Below, piece by piece: positions 29,320 through 38,148 of a DNA stretch of 64,000 bases. The stretch spans positions 248,001 to 312,000 of the forward strand of contig JADJGV010000010.1 in NCBI GenBank assembly GCA_016707895.1, read 5' to 3'. The position numbers and the translations under genes were made by a program. The notes under the pieces were generated by a model. The model saw nothing but the letters and a program-made list of their open reading frames with translations, made no database searches and was not told the DNA's origin. This DNA is from Myxococcales bacterium (GTDB lineage Bacteria; Myxococcota_A; Polyangia; Haliangiales; Haliangiaceae). Every line of letters starts with the position of its first letter. Position 1 is the first letter of the stretch.

Positions 29320-30669
29320 GTGACGCCCCGGACCGCGCTGCTCGGCCTCGTCGCGTGCGCGGCGGCGTGCAGCTTCGACCAGGGGTTCGACGGCACGCGC
29401 TACCAGTGCGGCGGCGGCGAGCGCTGCCCCGACGGCCAGCGCTGCGTCGCCGGGGTGTGTCAGGCCAGCGCCGACGACGCCGGCCCCGACGGCGCCACCG
29501 ACGCCGGCCCCGACGGCGCGATGCCGCCCGCGACCTGCGGCGGGATCGAGTTGTTGCGCGACACCTTCGACGGCAACGGCGCCGGCCCGTACTGGAGCGC
29601 GTTCGCCGATCCCGGCGCGTCAGCCACCGAGGCCGGCGGCCACCTGGTGCTGTCGCTCCCCGCGGCGTCGACGGCGTACGCCGGCTACCGCGCGCGCTAC
29701 TACTACGACCTCCGCGGCACCGCGGCGACCGCGCGGGTCGCGCAGGTCGGCGGCGCCAACAACATCCTCGAGGTGCGCAACCAGTTCGGCAACGCCGCGC
29801 AGCTGGTCTACGACGGCAGCGAGGTCTACGCCGGCATCTTCAACGCGCCGGGCGCGGGCACGCTGGCGCAGCGGCCGTGGAACCCCGCCGAGACCTTCTG
29901 GCGCATCCGCGAGAGCGGCGGCGCGCTGATCTGGGAGCTGTCGACCGACGGCCAGAGCTGGAGCGAGCTGCACCGCCGCGCGGTGCCGTTCGCGATCGAG
30001 CACGTCCAGGGCGTGCTCGCGGCCGGCGACAGCGGCGCCGCGGCGTCGGTGACGCGCTTCGACGACCTCAACGCCACGACCCCGGCCGGCCAGTTCTGCC
30101 CGGTCGATCAGCTGCACGACGACTTCGCGGTCGCGCCGCTGCAGCCGCAGTGGGAGCCGTACTGGGACACCGGCTGCGCGATCGACGAGACCGGCGGCGC
30201 GCTGCGCGCGACCTACACCACCGGCACCGGCAACGCCTTCTGCGGGGTGACGTCGTTGCACCTGTGGGACCTGTCGCGCGGCGACGGCGTCACCGTCGAG
30301 GGCGCCGCGTTCCCCAGCCGCCAGAACTTCGTCAGCTACGTCGCGGCCGGCGTGCCCGGCAGCGACGACCGGATCGAGATGACGCTCGATGGCACCGCGT
30401 TCGAGTACCGGATCTACGCTGGCGGCAGCGCGGTCGCCGTGCACCCGATGACGATCGATCGCGCGCAGCACCGCTACTGGCGGATGCGCGGCGCCGGGAC
30501 CACGGCGATCTGGGAGACGTCGGTCGATCGCAGCACCTGGACCGAGCGCTGGCGCGCCACCGCGCCGTTCGCGCTCACCGGGCTCGAGCTCAACATCGGC
30601 TTCGGCCACTACGACGTCAGCCCCGGCACGCCGTTCACCGTCGCGCTGCCCGGCGTCAACGCGGACTGA
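29320..30669 (+). CDS. Cys-rich lipoprotein with two tandem beta-sandwich-like domains
   Basis: The 449-aa product starts at GTG. The signal ends in LVAC (Cys13, canonical lipobox). A short Cys-rich module follows (YQCGGGERCPDGQRCVAGVC) and then an Asp/Ala/Gly/Pro linker (DDAGPDGATDAGPDG). The rest is two domains of about 180 aa with the same plan: each begins at a 'DTFDGNGAGPYWSAF' or 'DDFAVAPLQPQWEPYW' segment and later has 'FWRIRESGGALIWELSTDGQSW' or 'YWRMRGAGTTAIWETSVDRSTW'. They are evidently duplicated and look like carbohydrate-binding or laminin-G-like sandwiches. Surface exposure is inferred. Confidence 0.75.
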   Translation: MTPRTALLGLVACAAACSFDQGFDGTRYQCGGGERCPDGQRCVAGVCQASADDAGPDGATDAGPDGAMPPATCGGIELLRDTFDGNGAGPYWSAFADPGASATEAGGHLVLSLPAASTAYAGYRARYYYDLRGTAATARVAQVGGANNILEVRNQFGNAAQLVYDGSEVYAGIFNAPGAGTLAQRPWNPAETFWRIRESGGALIWELSTDGQSWSELHRRAVPFAIEHVQGVLAAGDSGAAASVTRFDDLNATTPAGQFCPVDQLHDDFAVAPLQPQWEPYWDTGCAIDETGGALRATYTTGTGNAFCGVTSLHLWDLSRGDGVTVEGAAFPSRQNFVSYVAAGVPGSDDRIEMTLDGTAFEYRIYAGGSAVAVHPMTIDRAQHRYWRMRGAGTTAIWETSVDRSTWTERWRATAPFALTGLELNIGFGHYDVSPGTPFTVALPGVNAD

Positions 30670-30676
30670 GTTCTCT

Positions 30677-30750
30677 GGAGGGCGTGTCGCCACGCCCTCC
30701 CCCGTCGGGTCATGCCCCGACGGGGCCCCAACCCGAAACGCGAGATCGTG
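30677..30750. repeat. Dispersed double-hairpin intergenic repeat, copy 3
   Basis: GGAGGGCGTG (30677-30686) pairs with CACGCCCTCC (30691-30700); next CCCCGTCGGG (30700-30709) pairs with CCCGACGGGG (30716-30725). The tail GGGGCCCCAACCCGAAACGCGAGA matches copies 1 and 2. Compensating changes against copy 1 keep both stems perfect. It again lies just past a stop codon, between convergent genes. Confidence 0.75.
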
Positions 30751-30828
30751 CACGGGATCCGACGTAGGCCCCACACGAAACGCGAGCTGCTCCGCGTGGG
30801 TTCGTTGTGCTGACCAACCCTCTGCGCG

Positions 30829-31248
30829 TCACGGCAACGGCGGGCGGCGCGCCGCGACCAGCGCGTACAGCTCGTCGAGCCCGCGCAGCACGCCGCCGAG
30901 GCGGAGCGCCTCGCCGTGGGCGCCGCGCAGCTCGATCGCCACGACCGCACCGTCGACGGTGACCGCGTCCCACGCCGCGAGCTGATCGTACGGCAGCTCG
31001 AGCACGCCGGTCTTGCCGCGCACCCGCAGGCCGCGCTCGCACACCTCGACCGCCTCGCTGCGCGGCGCGCGCAGCCACGACAGCGAGCTCGCGCCGGCGC
31101 GCGGCAGGTTCATCGCGCTGAGCCCGAGGTAGCCGCCGCGGGGCCCGCCGCCGGCGCCCAGGTAGCGGGGCCGCCGCGGCACCGCGAAGGTCCGCACCAC
31201 GTCGCCCAGGCGATCGAGCCCGGGGCTGCGGTACGGATCGTCGGTCAC
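30829..31248 (-). CDS. Small protein of unknown function (139 aa)
   Basis: No signal peptide or membrane helix is present. The N-terminal third is Arg/Gly/Pro-rich, and the C-terminal part (about 65-135) looks like a small alpha/beta or PH-like domain with strand-rich segments (AVEVCERGLRVRG, VVAIELRGAHGEALRLGG). Its start (ATG at 31248) overlaps the stop of the OmpA-like gene by 4 bp, so it is translated after it. No family recognised. Confidence 0.55.
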   Translation of the reverse strand: MTDDPYRSPGLDRLGDVVRTFAVPRRPRYLGAGGGPRGGYLGLSAMNLPRAGASSLSWLRAPRSEAVEVCERGLRVRGKTGVLELPYDQLAAWDAVTVDGAVVAIELRGAHGEALRLGGVLRGLDELYALVAARRPPLP

Positions 31249-32021
31249 GGCTGATCGGTGGTGAGCTGCGGCAGCTCCGACAGGTTGGGCACCAGGATGA
31301 TCTCGATGCGGCGGTTGAGCTCGCGGTTGGCGTCGCTGTCGTTGGGCGCGACCGGATCCTCGGCGCCGTAGCCGGCGGCCGCGACCGCCGACACCGGCAT
31401 GCCGCTGGCGGTCATGAACTCGAGCACCGCCACCGCGCGCGCCGTCGACAGCACCCAGTTGTTGCGGAACGTGCGCGTCTTGATCGGCACGTTGTCGGTG
31501 TGGCCGGCGATCAAGAACCGCCGATCCTTGAACTCGACCAGGATCGCGGTCACGTCGGCCAGCGCCGCCTCGCCCGCCGCCGACAGCTTGTCCGAGCCGC
31601 TGGGGAACAAGATCGACGACGGCAGCTTCACCACCATCTGGCCGTTGCGGAAGCCGATCTCCAGCTTCCCCGAGTCGACCAGCGCGCGGAACTTCTGCTG
31701 CAGCTCCCGGTACGCCGCCAGCCGCTGCTCCTGCGCGTCGCGCTGCCGCCGCAGCTCCTCCAGCTCCGCCACCGTCGCCTCCTTCTCGCCGCGCACGCGC
31801 GCCAGCTCCTCCTCCTTCGTCTTCGCCGCCGCCTCTCGCTCCCCGCGCTCCTTCTCCATCGCCGCATTCAGATCGCGGATCCGCTCCTCATCCGCCGCCC
31901 CCGCCCGCTTCTTCGCCTCCACCTCCGCCTCCAGCTCCTTGATATGCGCCAACGCCTTGTCATGCGTCGACTGACGCACCACACACCCCGCCATCAGCAC
32001 AGCCACGATCACAAGCTTCAT
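31245..32021 (-). CDS. OmpA/MotB-family peptidoglycan-associated lipoprotein with coiled coil
   Basis: The protein is 258 aa. The signal ends in a lipobox (LMAGC, Cys13). A strongly charged coiled coil (about 20-110) leads to an OmpA-like peptidoglycan-binding domain (about 135-250). That domain carries the AGHTDNVPIKTRTFRNNW segment, LSTARAVAVLEFM and NRRIEIILVP. It should tether the envelope to the peptidoglycan. The ATG lies inside the left arm of the MITE-like element's terminal repeat, so the upstream region of this gene is entirely element sequence. The gene overlaps the following small gene by 4 bp. Confidence 0.9.
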   Translation of the reverse strand: MKLVIVAVLMAGCVVRQSTHDKALAHIKELEAEVEAKKRAGAADEERIRDLNAAMEKERGEREAAAKTKEEELARVRGEKEATVAELEELRRQRDAQEQRLAAYRELQQKFRALVDSGKLEIGFRNGQMVVKLPSSILFPSGSDKLSAAGEAALADVTAILVEFKDRRFLIAGHTDNVPIKTRTFRNNWVLSTARAVAVLEFMTASGMPVSAVAAAGYGAEDPVAPNDSDANRELNRRIEIILVPNLSELPQLTTDQP

Positions 32022-32287
32022 GGGGACAGGATCTACCCCCTCAACCTGGTGGAATCAATCGGACTTTTCGCCTCACTGCGTCGCAAGAAGGGACGCTTTC
32101 ATACCCCGCAAACTATCAACATCAATGAGGTTTTCGGCCGACGTCCCATACGGGCGCTGAAGCGACCAGCCGAAAACTCCAGCAGTTCCGTCGCGTTGGC
32201 GACCAGGAAAGTGTCCCTTTTTGCAACGCACTGCGGTCGATTTCGCCAGCAATCATGGGCTGATGAGCACCTAGATCCTGTCCCCAT
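32020..32287. mobile_element. MITE-like non-coding element with 16-bp perfect terminal inverted repeats
   Basis: ATGGGGACAGGATCTA (32020-32035) is repeated exactly in inverse as TAGATCCTGTCCCCAT (32272-32287). The 236 bp between are clearly lower in G+C than the rest of the window and hold no gene; short frames exist but lack coding signs. GGGGACAG-type termini resemble REP sequences mobilised by REP-associated tyrosine transposases (from memory of such families). No transposase is encoded in the window, so it would be non-autonomous. The left end covers the start codon of the OmpA-like gene and the right end abuts the operator-like palindrome of the next operon. Confidence 0.65.
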
Positions 32288-32329
32288 GTCAAGTGTCACT
32301 TGACACATGTCGTCTTGCCCAGGCATGCT
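32287..32329 (+). promoter_or_regulatory. Operator-like palindrome and promoter of the ferredoxin reductase/MerR/diiron operon
   Basis: TGTCAAGTGTCACTTGACA (32287-32305) is a perfect 9-bp inverted repeat with one central base. Its right arm contains TTGACA (32300-32305), a consensus -35. An 18-bp spacer leads to CATGCT (32324-32329), a passable -10. Transcription would start about 7 bp on, at or next to the ATG at 32336, which suggests a leaderless mRNA. A regulator bound to the palindrome would cover the -35. The MerR-type gene in the operon is a candidate, though a symmetric 19-bp site is equally like those of TetR-type factors. Confidence 0.6.
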
Positions 32330-32335
32330 GCCGCC

Positions 32336-33439
32336 ATGCTCGAGCAGCTGCGGCGCGACGTGACGATGCTGGTGCGGGGCCTGGCGGGGCGGACGCCGCC
32401 GCCGCTGGTGAAACGGATGGAGCGGCGGGCGGCGCCGGCGCGCGGGGTGGCGGTGCGGACGGTGGTGATCGAGGCGGTGACGCGCGAGACGGCGGACGCG
32501 GTGTCGGTGACGCTGCGCGACCCGCGCGGCGCCGAGCTGGCGTTCACGCCGGGGCAGTTCTTCACGATCGAGGCGACGATCGACGGCGCGCGGGTGCGCC
32601 GCGCGTACTCGGCCTCGAGCGACGCGCGCGATCGCGGCCGCGCGACGATCACGGTGAAGCGGGTCGCGGGCGGCCGGATGTCGACGTTCCTGTGCGAGCG
32701 CGCGACGCCCGGCATGACGCTCGGCCTGCTCGGCCCATCGGGCGACTTCGCCCTGCCCGCCGCCGCCGCGCCGCGCCACGTGCTGGCCATCGCCGGCGGC
32801 AGCGGCATCACGCCGATCATGGCGATCGCCCGCGCCACGCTGGCCGCCGAGCCGGCGACGCGGCTCACGCTCGTCTACGCCAACCGCACCCGCGCCGCGA
32901 TCATCTTCGCCGACGCGCTCGACCAGCTCGCCGCCGCGCACCCCGGGCGGCTCACGATCGTCCATCGCCTCGACGACATCGACGGCGAGCTCACCGCCGA
33001 CACGCTCGCCGCGCACCTGGCCCCCGACGCCAGCGACGTGCTCCTGTGCGGCCCCGATCCGATGATGGCGCTGGCTCGCGAGGCGCTGGCCGCCCGCGGG
33101 ATCCCCGCCGCCCGCGTCCGCGAGGAGCGGTTCTTCGCCCCCAGCTGCCCGACCGCCGCCACCACCGCGCAGGCGCTCACGATCCGCCGCGGCGGCGCCA
33201 TCACCCGCGCCATCGTCCGCCCCGGCGACACGCTGCTCGACGCCGGCCTCGCCGCCGGCGTGCCGCTCAAGCTGAGCTGCGCGATGGGCGGCTGCGGCGC
33301 GTGCGCGGTCACGCTGGTCGACGGCGAGGTCACGATGGACGAACCCAACTGCCTGACCGCCGCCGAGCGCGCCGGCGGCAAGGTGCTGGCCTGCGTCGCG
33401 CGCCCGGTCTCGCCGTGCACCGTCGAGGCGCCGACGTGA
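32336..33439 (+). CDS. Ferredoxin reductase-type oxidoreductase with C-terminal [2Fe-2S] domain
   Basis: The protein is 367 aa. An FAD-binding barrel carries RAYSASS (89-95), the NAD(P)-binding domain has GGSGITPI (154-161), and the C-terminal plant-type ferredoxin domain has Cys315, Cys320, Cys323 and Cys353 (C-x4-C-x2-C-x29-C). The order FAD-NAD-2Fe2S is that of PaaE/HmpX-like reductases that feed electrons to diiron oxygenases and desaturases, which fits the diiron gene two positions on. I use the ATG at 32336; a TTG at 32300 would place the start within the palindrome. The stop overlaps the next GTG (GTGA). Confidence 0.9.
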   Translation: MLEQLRRDVTMLVRGLAGRTPPPLVKRMERRAAPARGVAVRTVVIEAVTRETADAVSVTLRDPRGAELAFTPGQFFTIEATIDGARVRRAYSASSDARDRGRATITVKRVAGGRMSTFLCERATPGMTLGLLGPSGDFALPAAAAPRHVLAIAGGSGITPIMAIARATLAAEPATRLTLVYANRTRAAIIFADALDQLAAAHPGRLTIVHRLDDIDGELTADTLAAHLAPDASDVLLCGPDPMMALAREALAARGIPAARVREERFFAPSCPTAATTAQALTIRRGGAITRAIVRPGDTLLDAGLAAGVPLKLSCAMGGCGACAVTLVDGEVTMDEPNCLTAAERAGGKVLACVARPVSPCTVEAPT

Positions 33440-34210
33440 ACCCCAGCCAGCGCCGCCGCACCCCGCGCGCGCGCAAGCCGGCCGCCGCCGGCGCGCCGCG
33501 CCTGCGCATGAAGGACCTGTGCGCCGCCACCGGCCTGTCGCGCCAGGCGATCCACTTCTACATCCAGCAGGGCCTGCTCGCCGAGGGCGCCAAGACCGGC
33601 CGCAACATGGCCTGGTACGGGCCGGCCCACGTCGAGCGGCTGCAGCTGATCCGCCGGCTGCAGGAGGAGCGCTTCCTGCCGCTGGCCGCGATCCGCGCGA
33701 TGCTGGCCGACGACACCGCCGCGCTGCCGCCCAGCCAGCAGGGCCTGCTCGCCGAGATCGCCGCGCGGTTGCCGACCGAGCTGCTCGGCGACCACGGCCG
33801 CACCGTCGGCTTCGCCGACGCGCTGGCCCGCCACGGCGTCGAGCCCGCCGACGGCGAGCGCCTGGTCGAGCTCGGCTTCGTCGCGGTGCGCGGCGAGGGC
33901 GCGGCCCGCGAGCTGCCGGCCGAGCACGAGCGGCTGCTCGGGCTGTGGGCGCAGTGGCGCGCGCTCGGCTTCACCCCCGACCGCGGCTTCGCGCCCGACG
34001 ATCTGGCGATCTTCGCCGAGGTCGCCGAGCGCCTGGTCGCCTACGAGACCCGCATCCTGCTCGATCGGTTCGGCGACCTGCCAGCCAGCGCCGCCGCGCC
34101 GCTCCTCGAGCGCGCGCTGCCGCTGGTCCACGCCACGTTCATCCACCTGCACCAGACCGCCGTGGCGCGCTTCTTCGCCACCGCCGACCTGCCCACGCCC
34201 CGGAGGCCCG

Positions 34211-34224
<14 letters not shown>
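33436..34224 (+). CDS. MerR-family transcriptional regulator
   Basis: The 262-aa protein starts at GTG in the GTGA overlap. A basic Arg/Ala/Pro-rich stretch precedes a MerR winged helix: RMKDLCAATGLSRQAIHFYIQQGLL (about 24-48), then RLQLIRRLQEERFLPLAAIRAML. The C-terminal 170 residues are helical and have no Cys cluster, so it probably senses an organic ligand or acyl compound instead of a metal. It lies between the reductase and diiron genes in one operon (14-bp overlap with the latter) and probably controls it through the palindrome at 32287. Confidence 0.85.
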
Positions 34225-35422
<1,198 letters not shown>

Positions 35423-35457
35423 CCCACTTGCCCGCGCGGTGACGGTCGAGATACATG

Positions 35458-35477
35458 GTCGCCTCCAAGGAGGCGAC
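35458..35477 (+). promoter_or_regulatory. Hairpin that sequesters the Shine-Dalgarno sequence
   Basis: GTCGCCTCC (35458-35466) is a perfect inverted complement of GGAGGCGAC (35469-35477), separated by AA. The right arm contains GGAGG (35469-35473), placed 5 bp before the ATG at 35479. In the mRNA the ribosome site would therefore pair with CCTCC. Opening of the innermost pairs would give a normal loop of 4-6 nt. This could act as a translational switch. Confidence 0.55.
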
Positions 35478-35478
35478 G

Positions 35479-36654
35479 ATGAAGCGCTCGACGATCGCGA
35501 TCTCGATGGTGGCCGCGGTGACGCTGGCCACGGGTTGCAAGAAGAAGCCGGCGGAGGACAAGCCGGTCCCGCCGACCACCGGCACCGGCAGCGGGACCGC
35601 CGCGGGCACCGGCAGCGGCACCGCCGCGGGCACCGCGACGCCGGCGCCGACGCCGCTCACGGGCGAGGCGCTGGCCAAGGCCTACCTCGCGAGCTGGGAC
35701 GCCTGGAACGCCGGCGACAAGGCGGCGTTCCGCGCCACGTACGCCGACGACGCGATCAGCCACTGGCCCGACAGCCCGATGCCCGAGCGCAAGGGCGGCG
35801 ACGCGATCACCGAGCAGGCGATGACCTTCCGCGCCGGCTTCCCCGACGCCAAGGCCTCGGCGCAGCTGGTGCTGGTCAACGGCCGCACCGTGACCGGCGT
35901 GTGGCTCACCACCGGCACCAACTCGGCGGCGATGAAGACGCCGATGGGCGAGATGCCGGCGACCAACAAGAAGATGGGCATGCTGCTGTTCCACTCGGTG
36001 TCGTACAACGACGCCAACAAGGTCAGCGAGGACTGGTTCCTCATGGACAGCAACACCATGGCCAGCCAGCTCGGCATGTCGCCGCAGCCGGGCCGGCCGC
36101 TGATGGAGACCGGCGCCGCGGCCCCGGTGATCGTGGTGTCGGCCGGTTCGGACGTCGAGAAGGCCAACCTGGCGGCGAGCCAGAAGGGCAACGACGACTT
36201 CAACAAGCACGACGTCGCCGCGGTGATGGCGGGGATGGCCGACGACGCGATCGAGAGCGACCAGGCCGCCCCCGCCGACACCGTCGGCAAGGCCAAGATC
36301 GAGGAGGGCACCAAGATGTTCATGGCCGCCTTTTCCGACGGCAAGGTCACGCCGATCTCGCTGTGGGCCGCCGGCGACTACGTGGTCGCGGTGTCGTCGT
36401 TCACCGGCACCAACGACGGCGACATGGGCCCGATGAAGAAGACCGGCAAGCCGGTCAAGATGACCGTCGCCGAGATCACCAAGTTCGACGCCGGCAAGGT
36501 CAAGCAGCTGTGGCGCTTCTGGGACTCGGGCGCGATGGCCATGCAGATGGGCCTGATGCCCGACCCCGCCGCCGCCGGCAAGGCGCCCGCGGCCCCGGCG
36601 GATCCGGCCGCGCCCGCGGCGCCCGCCGATCCGGCCGCGCCCAAGACCAACTGA
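35479..36654 (+). CDS. Lipoprotein with two SnoaL/NTF2-like domains
   Basis: From the ATG at 35479 the product is 391 aa with a textbook lipoprotein signal (MKRSTIAISMVAAVTLATGC, Cys20). A Gly/Thr/Ala linker (TGTGSGTAAG type, duplicated) leads to two copies of an NTF2/SnoaL-like domain: about 58-185 (AYLASWDAWNAGDKAAFRATY) and about 228-355 (NDDFNKHDVAAVMAGMADDA). The ending is a Pro/Ala/Asp repeat. Such folds bind small molecules or act as polyketide-cyclase-like or ketosteroid-isomerase-like enzymes; the role on the membrane surface is unknown. An ATG at 35455 is in frame but would precede the hairpin, so the hairpin-proximal start with GGAGG is preferred. Confidence 0.75.
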   Translation: MKRSTIAISMVAAVTLATGCKKKPAEDKPVPPTTGTGSGTAAGTGSGTAAGTATPAPTPLTGEALAKAYLASWDAWNAGDKAAFRATYADDAISHWPDSPMPERKGGDAITEQAMTFRAGFPDAKASAQLVLVNGRTVTGVWLTTGTNSAAMKTPMGEMPATNKKMGMLLFHSVSYNDANKVSEDWFLMDSNTMASQLGMSPQPGRPLMETGAAAPVIVVSAGSDVEKANLAASQKGNDDFNKHDVAAVMAGMADDAIESDQAAPADTVGKAKIEEGTKMFMAAFSDGKVTPISLWAAGDYVVAVSSFTGTNDGDMGPMKKTGKPVKMTVAEITKFDAGKVKQLWRFWDSGAMAMQMGLMPDPAAAGKAPAAPADPAAPAAPADPAAPKTN

Positions 36655-36675
36655 CTCACGCCCGACGGCGCCCGC

Positions 36676-37515
36676 TCAGCCGAGCACGCGCGGCGCCGCG
36701 GCGATGATCCGCGCCGCGAGCTCATCGAGGGGAGACGGGGATGGGGTCAGCGGTGGCCGGCGGATCAGGTACAGCGCCGTCGGCGCCAGGGTCGGGCCGG
36801 CGACCCGCGCGAGGCCCCGGGCCCGCGCGAGCACCGCGGGCACAGCGGCCACCAGCCCGGTGGTCGCGCACGCCTGCAAGACCGCGTCGAGATCCGGCGA
36901 GGCCAGCGCGATCGTCCGCGGCCGCTCCGCCGGCCAGCCGTCGGCGCCGCCGGTCCAAACCGCAAACCTGGGCTCGCCGCGTCGCCGCCGTGCGCCGCCC
37001 ACGACCACCTGCCGGGCCGTGCCGAGCCGCGCGATCGCCAGTCGATCGTCGGCGTGCGCGCGGGTGGTCACCGCCAGGTCGACCTGCCCGCGCAGCAGCC
37101 GCGCCGCGAGGTCGACCTCGGGCACGACGTGGTGCTCGATCACCGCGTCCCCCGCGCTCGGCAGCGCGAGCGCGATCACCCACGGCGACGGCCCCGCGAT
37201 CCGGACCGGCTCGCGGGCGGCGGCGCTGGCGGCGCGGCCGACGCGGTCGTCGAGGCCGCGCATCGCCTCGCGCACCGCCGCCAGCACCTCGCGGCCCGCG
37301 GGCGTCAGGCGCAACGCGCGGTTGCGACGGACGAACAGCGCCTGCCCGAGCGCGTGCTCGAGCTGCCGCACCGATCGCGACAACGCCGACGGCGTGACGT
37401 GGAGCAGGTGCGCCGCGGTCGGCAGGTGCTCGGTCTCGGCCACCGCCCGGAACGCCGGCAGCCAGTTCCAGAACCGGGTCAGGCGCAGCGCGCGGTCCAC
37501 GCCCGACCGTAGCAT
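36676..37515 (-). CDS. LysR-family transcriptional regulator
   Basis: The 279-aa product begins at the ATG at 37515. The winged helix-turn-helix spans about 10-75 (FWNWLPAFRAVAETEHLPTAA, VTPSALSRSVRQLEHALGQALFVR), followed by a periplasmic-binding-like effector domain. That domain is somewhat shorter than the usual ~300-aa LysR length and rich in Arg/Ala. It is transcribed away from a P460-like cytochrome lipoprotein gene, with a perfect palindrome (37528-37544) between them: the classical arrangement for a LysR regulator and its target. Confidence 0.88.
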   Translation of the reverse strand: MLRSGVDRALRLTRFWNWLPAFRAVAETEHLPTAAHLLHVTPSALSRSVRQLEHALGQALFVRRNRALRLTPAGREVLAAVREAMRGLDDRVGRAASAAAREPVRIAGPSPWVIALALPSAGDAVIEHHVVPEVDLAARLLRGQVDLAVTTRAHADDRLAIARLGTARQVVVGGARRRRGEPRFAVWTGGADGWPAERPRTIALASPDLDAVLQACATTGLVAAVPAVLARARGLARVAGPTLAPTALYLIRRPPLTPSPSPLDELAARIIAAAPRVLG

Positions 37516-37527
37516 CGTTGATCTGGG

Positions 37528-37544
37528 CGCAACGATTCGTTGCG
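37528..37544. promoter_or_regulatory. LysR-type operator palindrome in divergent region
   Basis: CGCAACGATTCGTTGCG is a perfect 8-bp inverted repeat around one base, 13 bp upstream of the lysR ATG and 56 bp upstream of the cytochrome gene. A further half-site (GTTCGTTGCCTG) follows at once. LysR proteins usually bind an interrupted dyad near their own start to repress it and activate the divergent gene. Confidence 0.55.
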
Positions 37545-37599
37545 TTCGTTGCCTGTATCCCGGAACCCACCTCGCCGTAGGTGTGGCCGGAGGCTCTCG

Positions 37600-38142
37600 A
37601 TGACGCTCACTCGCTACCTGGTCTTGCTCGCCGTCCCCGGCCTGTGTCTGACGCTGGCGTGCGCCAGCCCCGCCCCGGCCACCGGCGACGCCGCGGACGC
37701 CGCGCCCGCCGCGGACGCCGCGGTCGCTGCCGACCCGACCCAGACGCCGCCGAGCGGCGCCGACGCGCTCGCGACCTGGCTGGCCGCCGGTCACTACCTC
37801 GCGTGGCCCTGCGAGGCCGCCGGCCACCCGGCGCGGTCGCCGTCGGCGCACGGGCGCAACCGCATCTGCAACAACGCCGCGCTGCACGCCGCGACCGGCG
37901 ACCGCTTCCCGCCCGGCGCCGCCTCGGTCAAGGAGCTGCTCGACGCCGACGACGCGATCGTCGGGTACGCGGTCGCGCGCAAGGACGCCGACGGCACCGA
38001 CGGCGGCAACTGGTACTGGTTCGAACGCTTCGGCGGGACGACCTACGCCGACGGCCCGGGCACCAGCGGCGGCGCCCGGACGATCTGCGTCGACTGCCAC
38101 AGCCACGCCACCCGCGACTTCGTCTTCACGGTGGTGCCATAG
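37600..38142 (+). CDS. Cytochrome P460-like c-type haem lipoprotein
   Basis: From the ATG at 37600 the product is 180 aa. The signal ends near LTLAC (Cys21), followed by an Ala/Asp/Pro linker. A single haem-binding motif CVDCH (163-167) lies near the C-terminus and is followed by SHATRDFVFTVVP, which matches the way P460-family proteins end. The middle part (NRICNNAALHAATGDRFPPGAASVKELL, in pieces, and GNWYWFERFGG) also fits. P460 proteins can oxidise hydroxylamine or dispose of NO species; the activity here is unproven. Probably controlled by the divergent LysR. Confidence 0.75.
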   Translation: MTLTRYLVLLAVPGLCLTLACASPAPATGDAADAAPAADAAVAADPTQTPPSGADALATWLAAGHYLAWPCEAAGHPARSPSAHGRNRICNNAALHAATGDRFPPGAASVKELLDADDAIVGYAVARKDADGTDGGNWYWFERFGGTTYADGPGTSGGARTICVDCHSHATRDFVFTVVP

Positions 38143-38148
38143 CGCAGC

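Noticed and set aside
32036..32271. Small genes inside the MITE-like element
   Set aside because: Open frames there are antisense or read-through of neighbours, and codon use does not match real genes of this genome.
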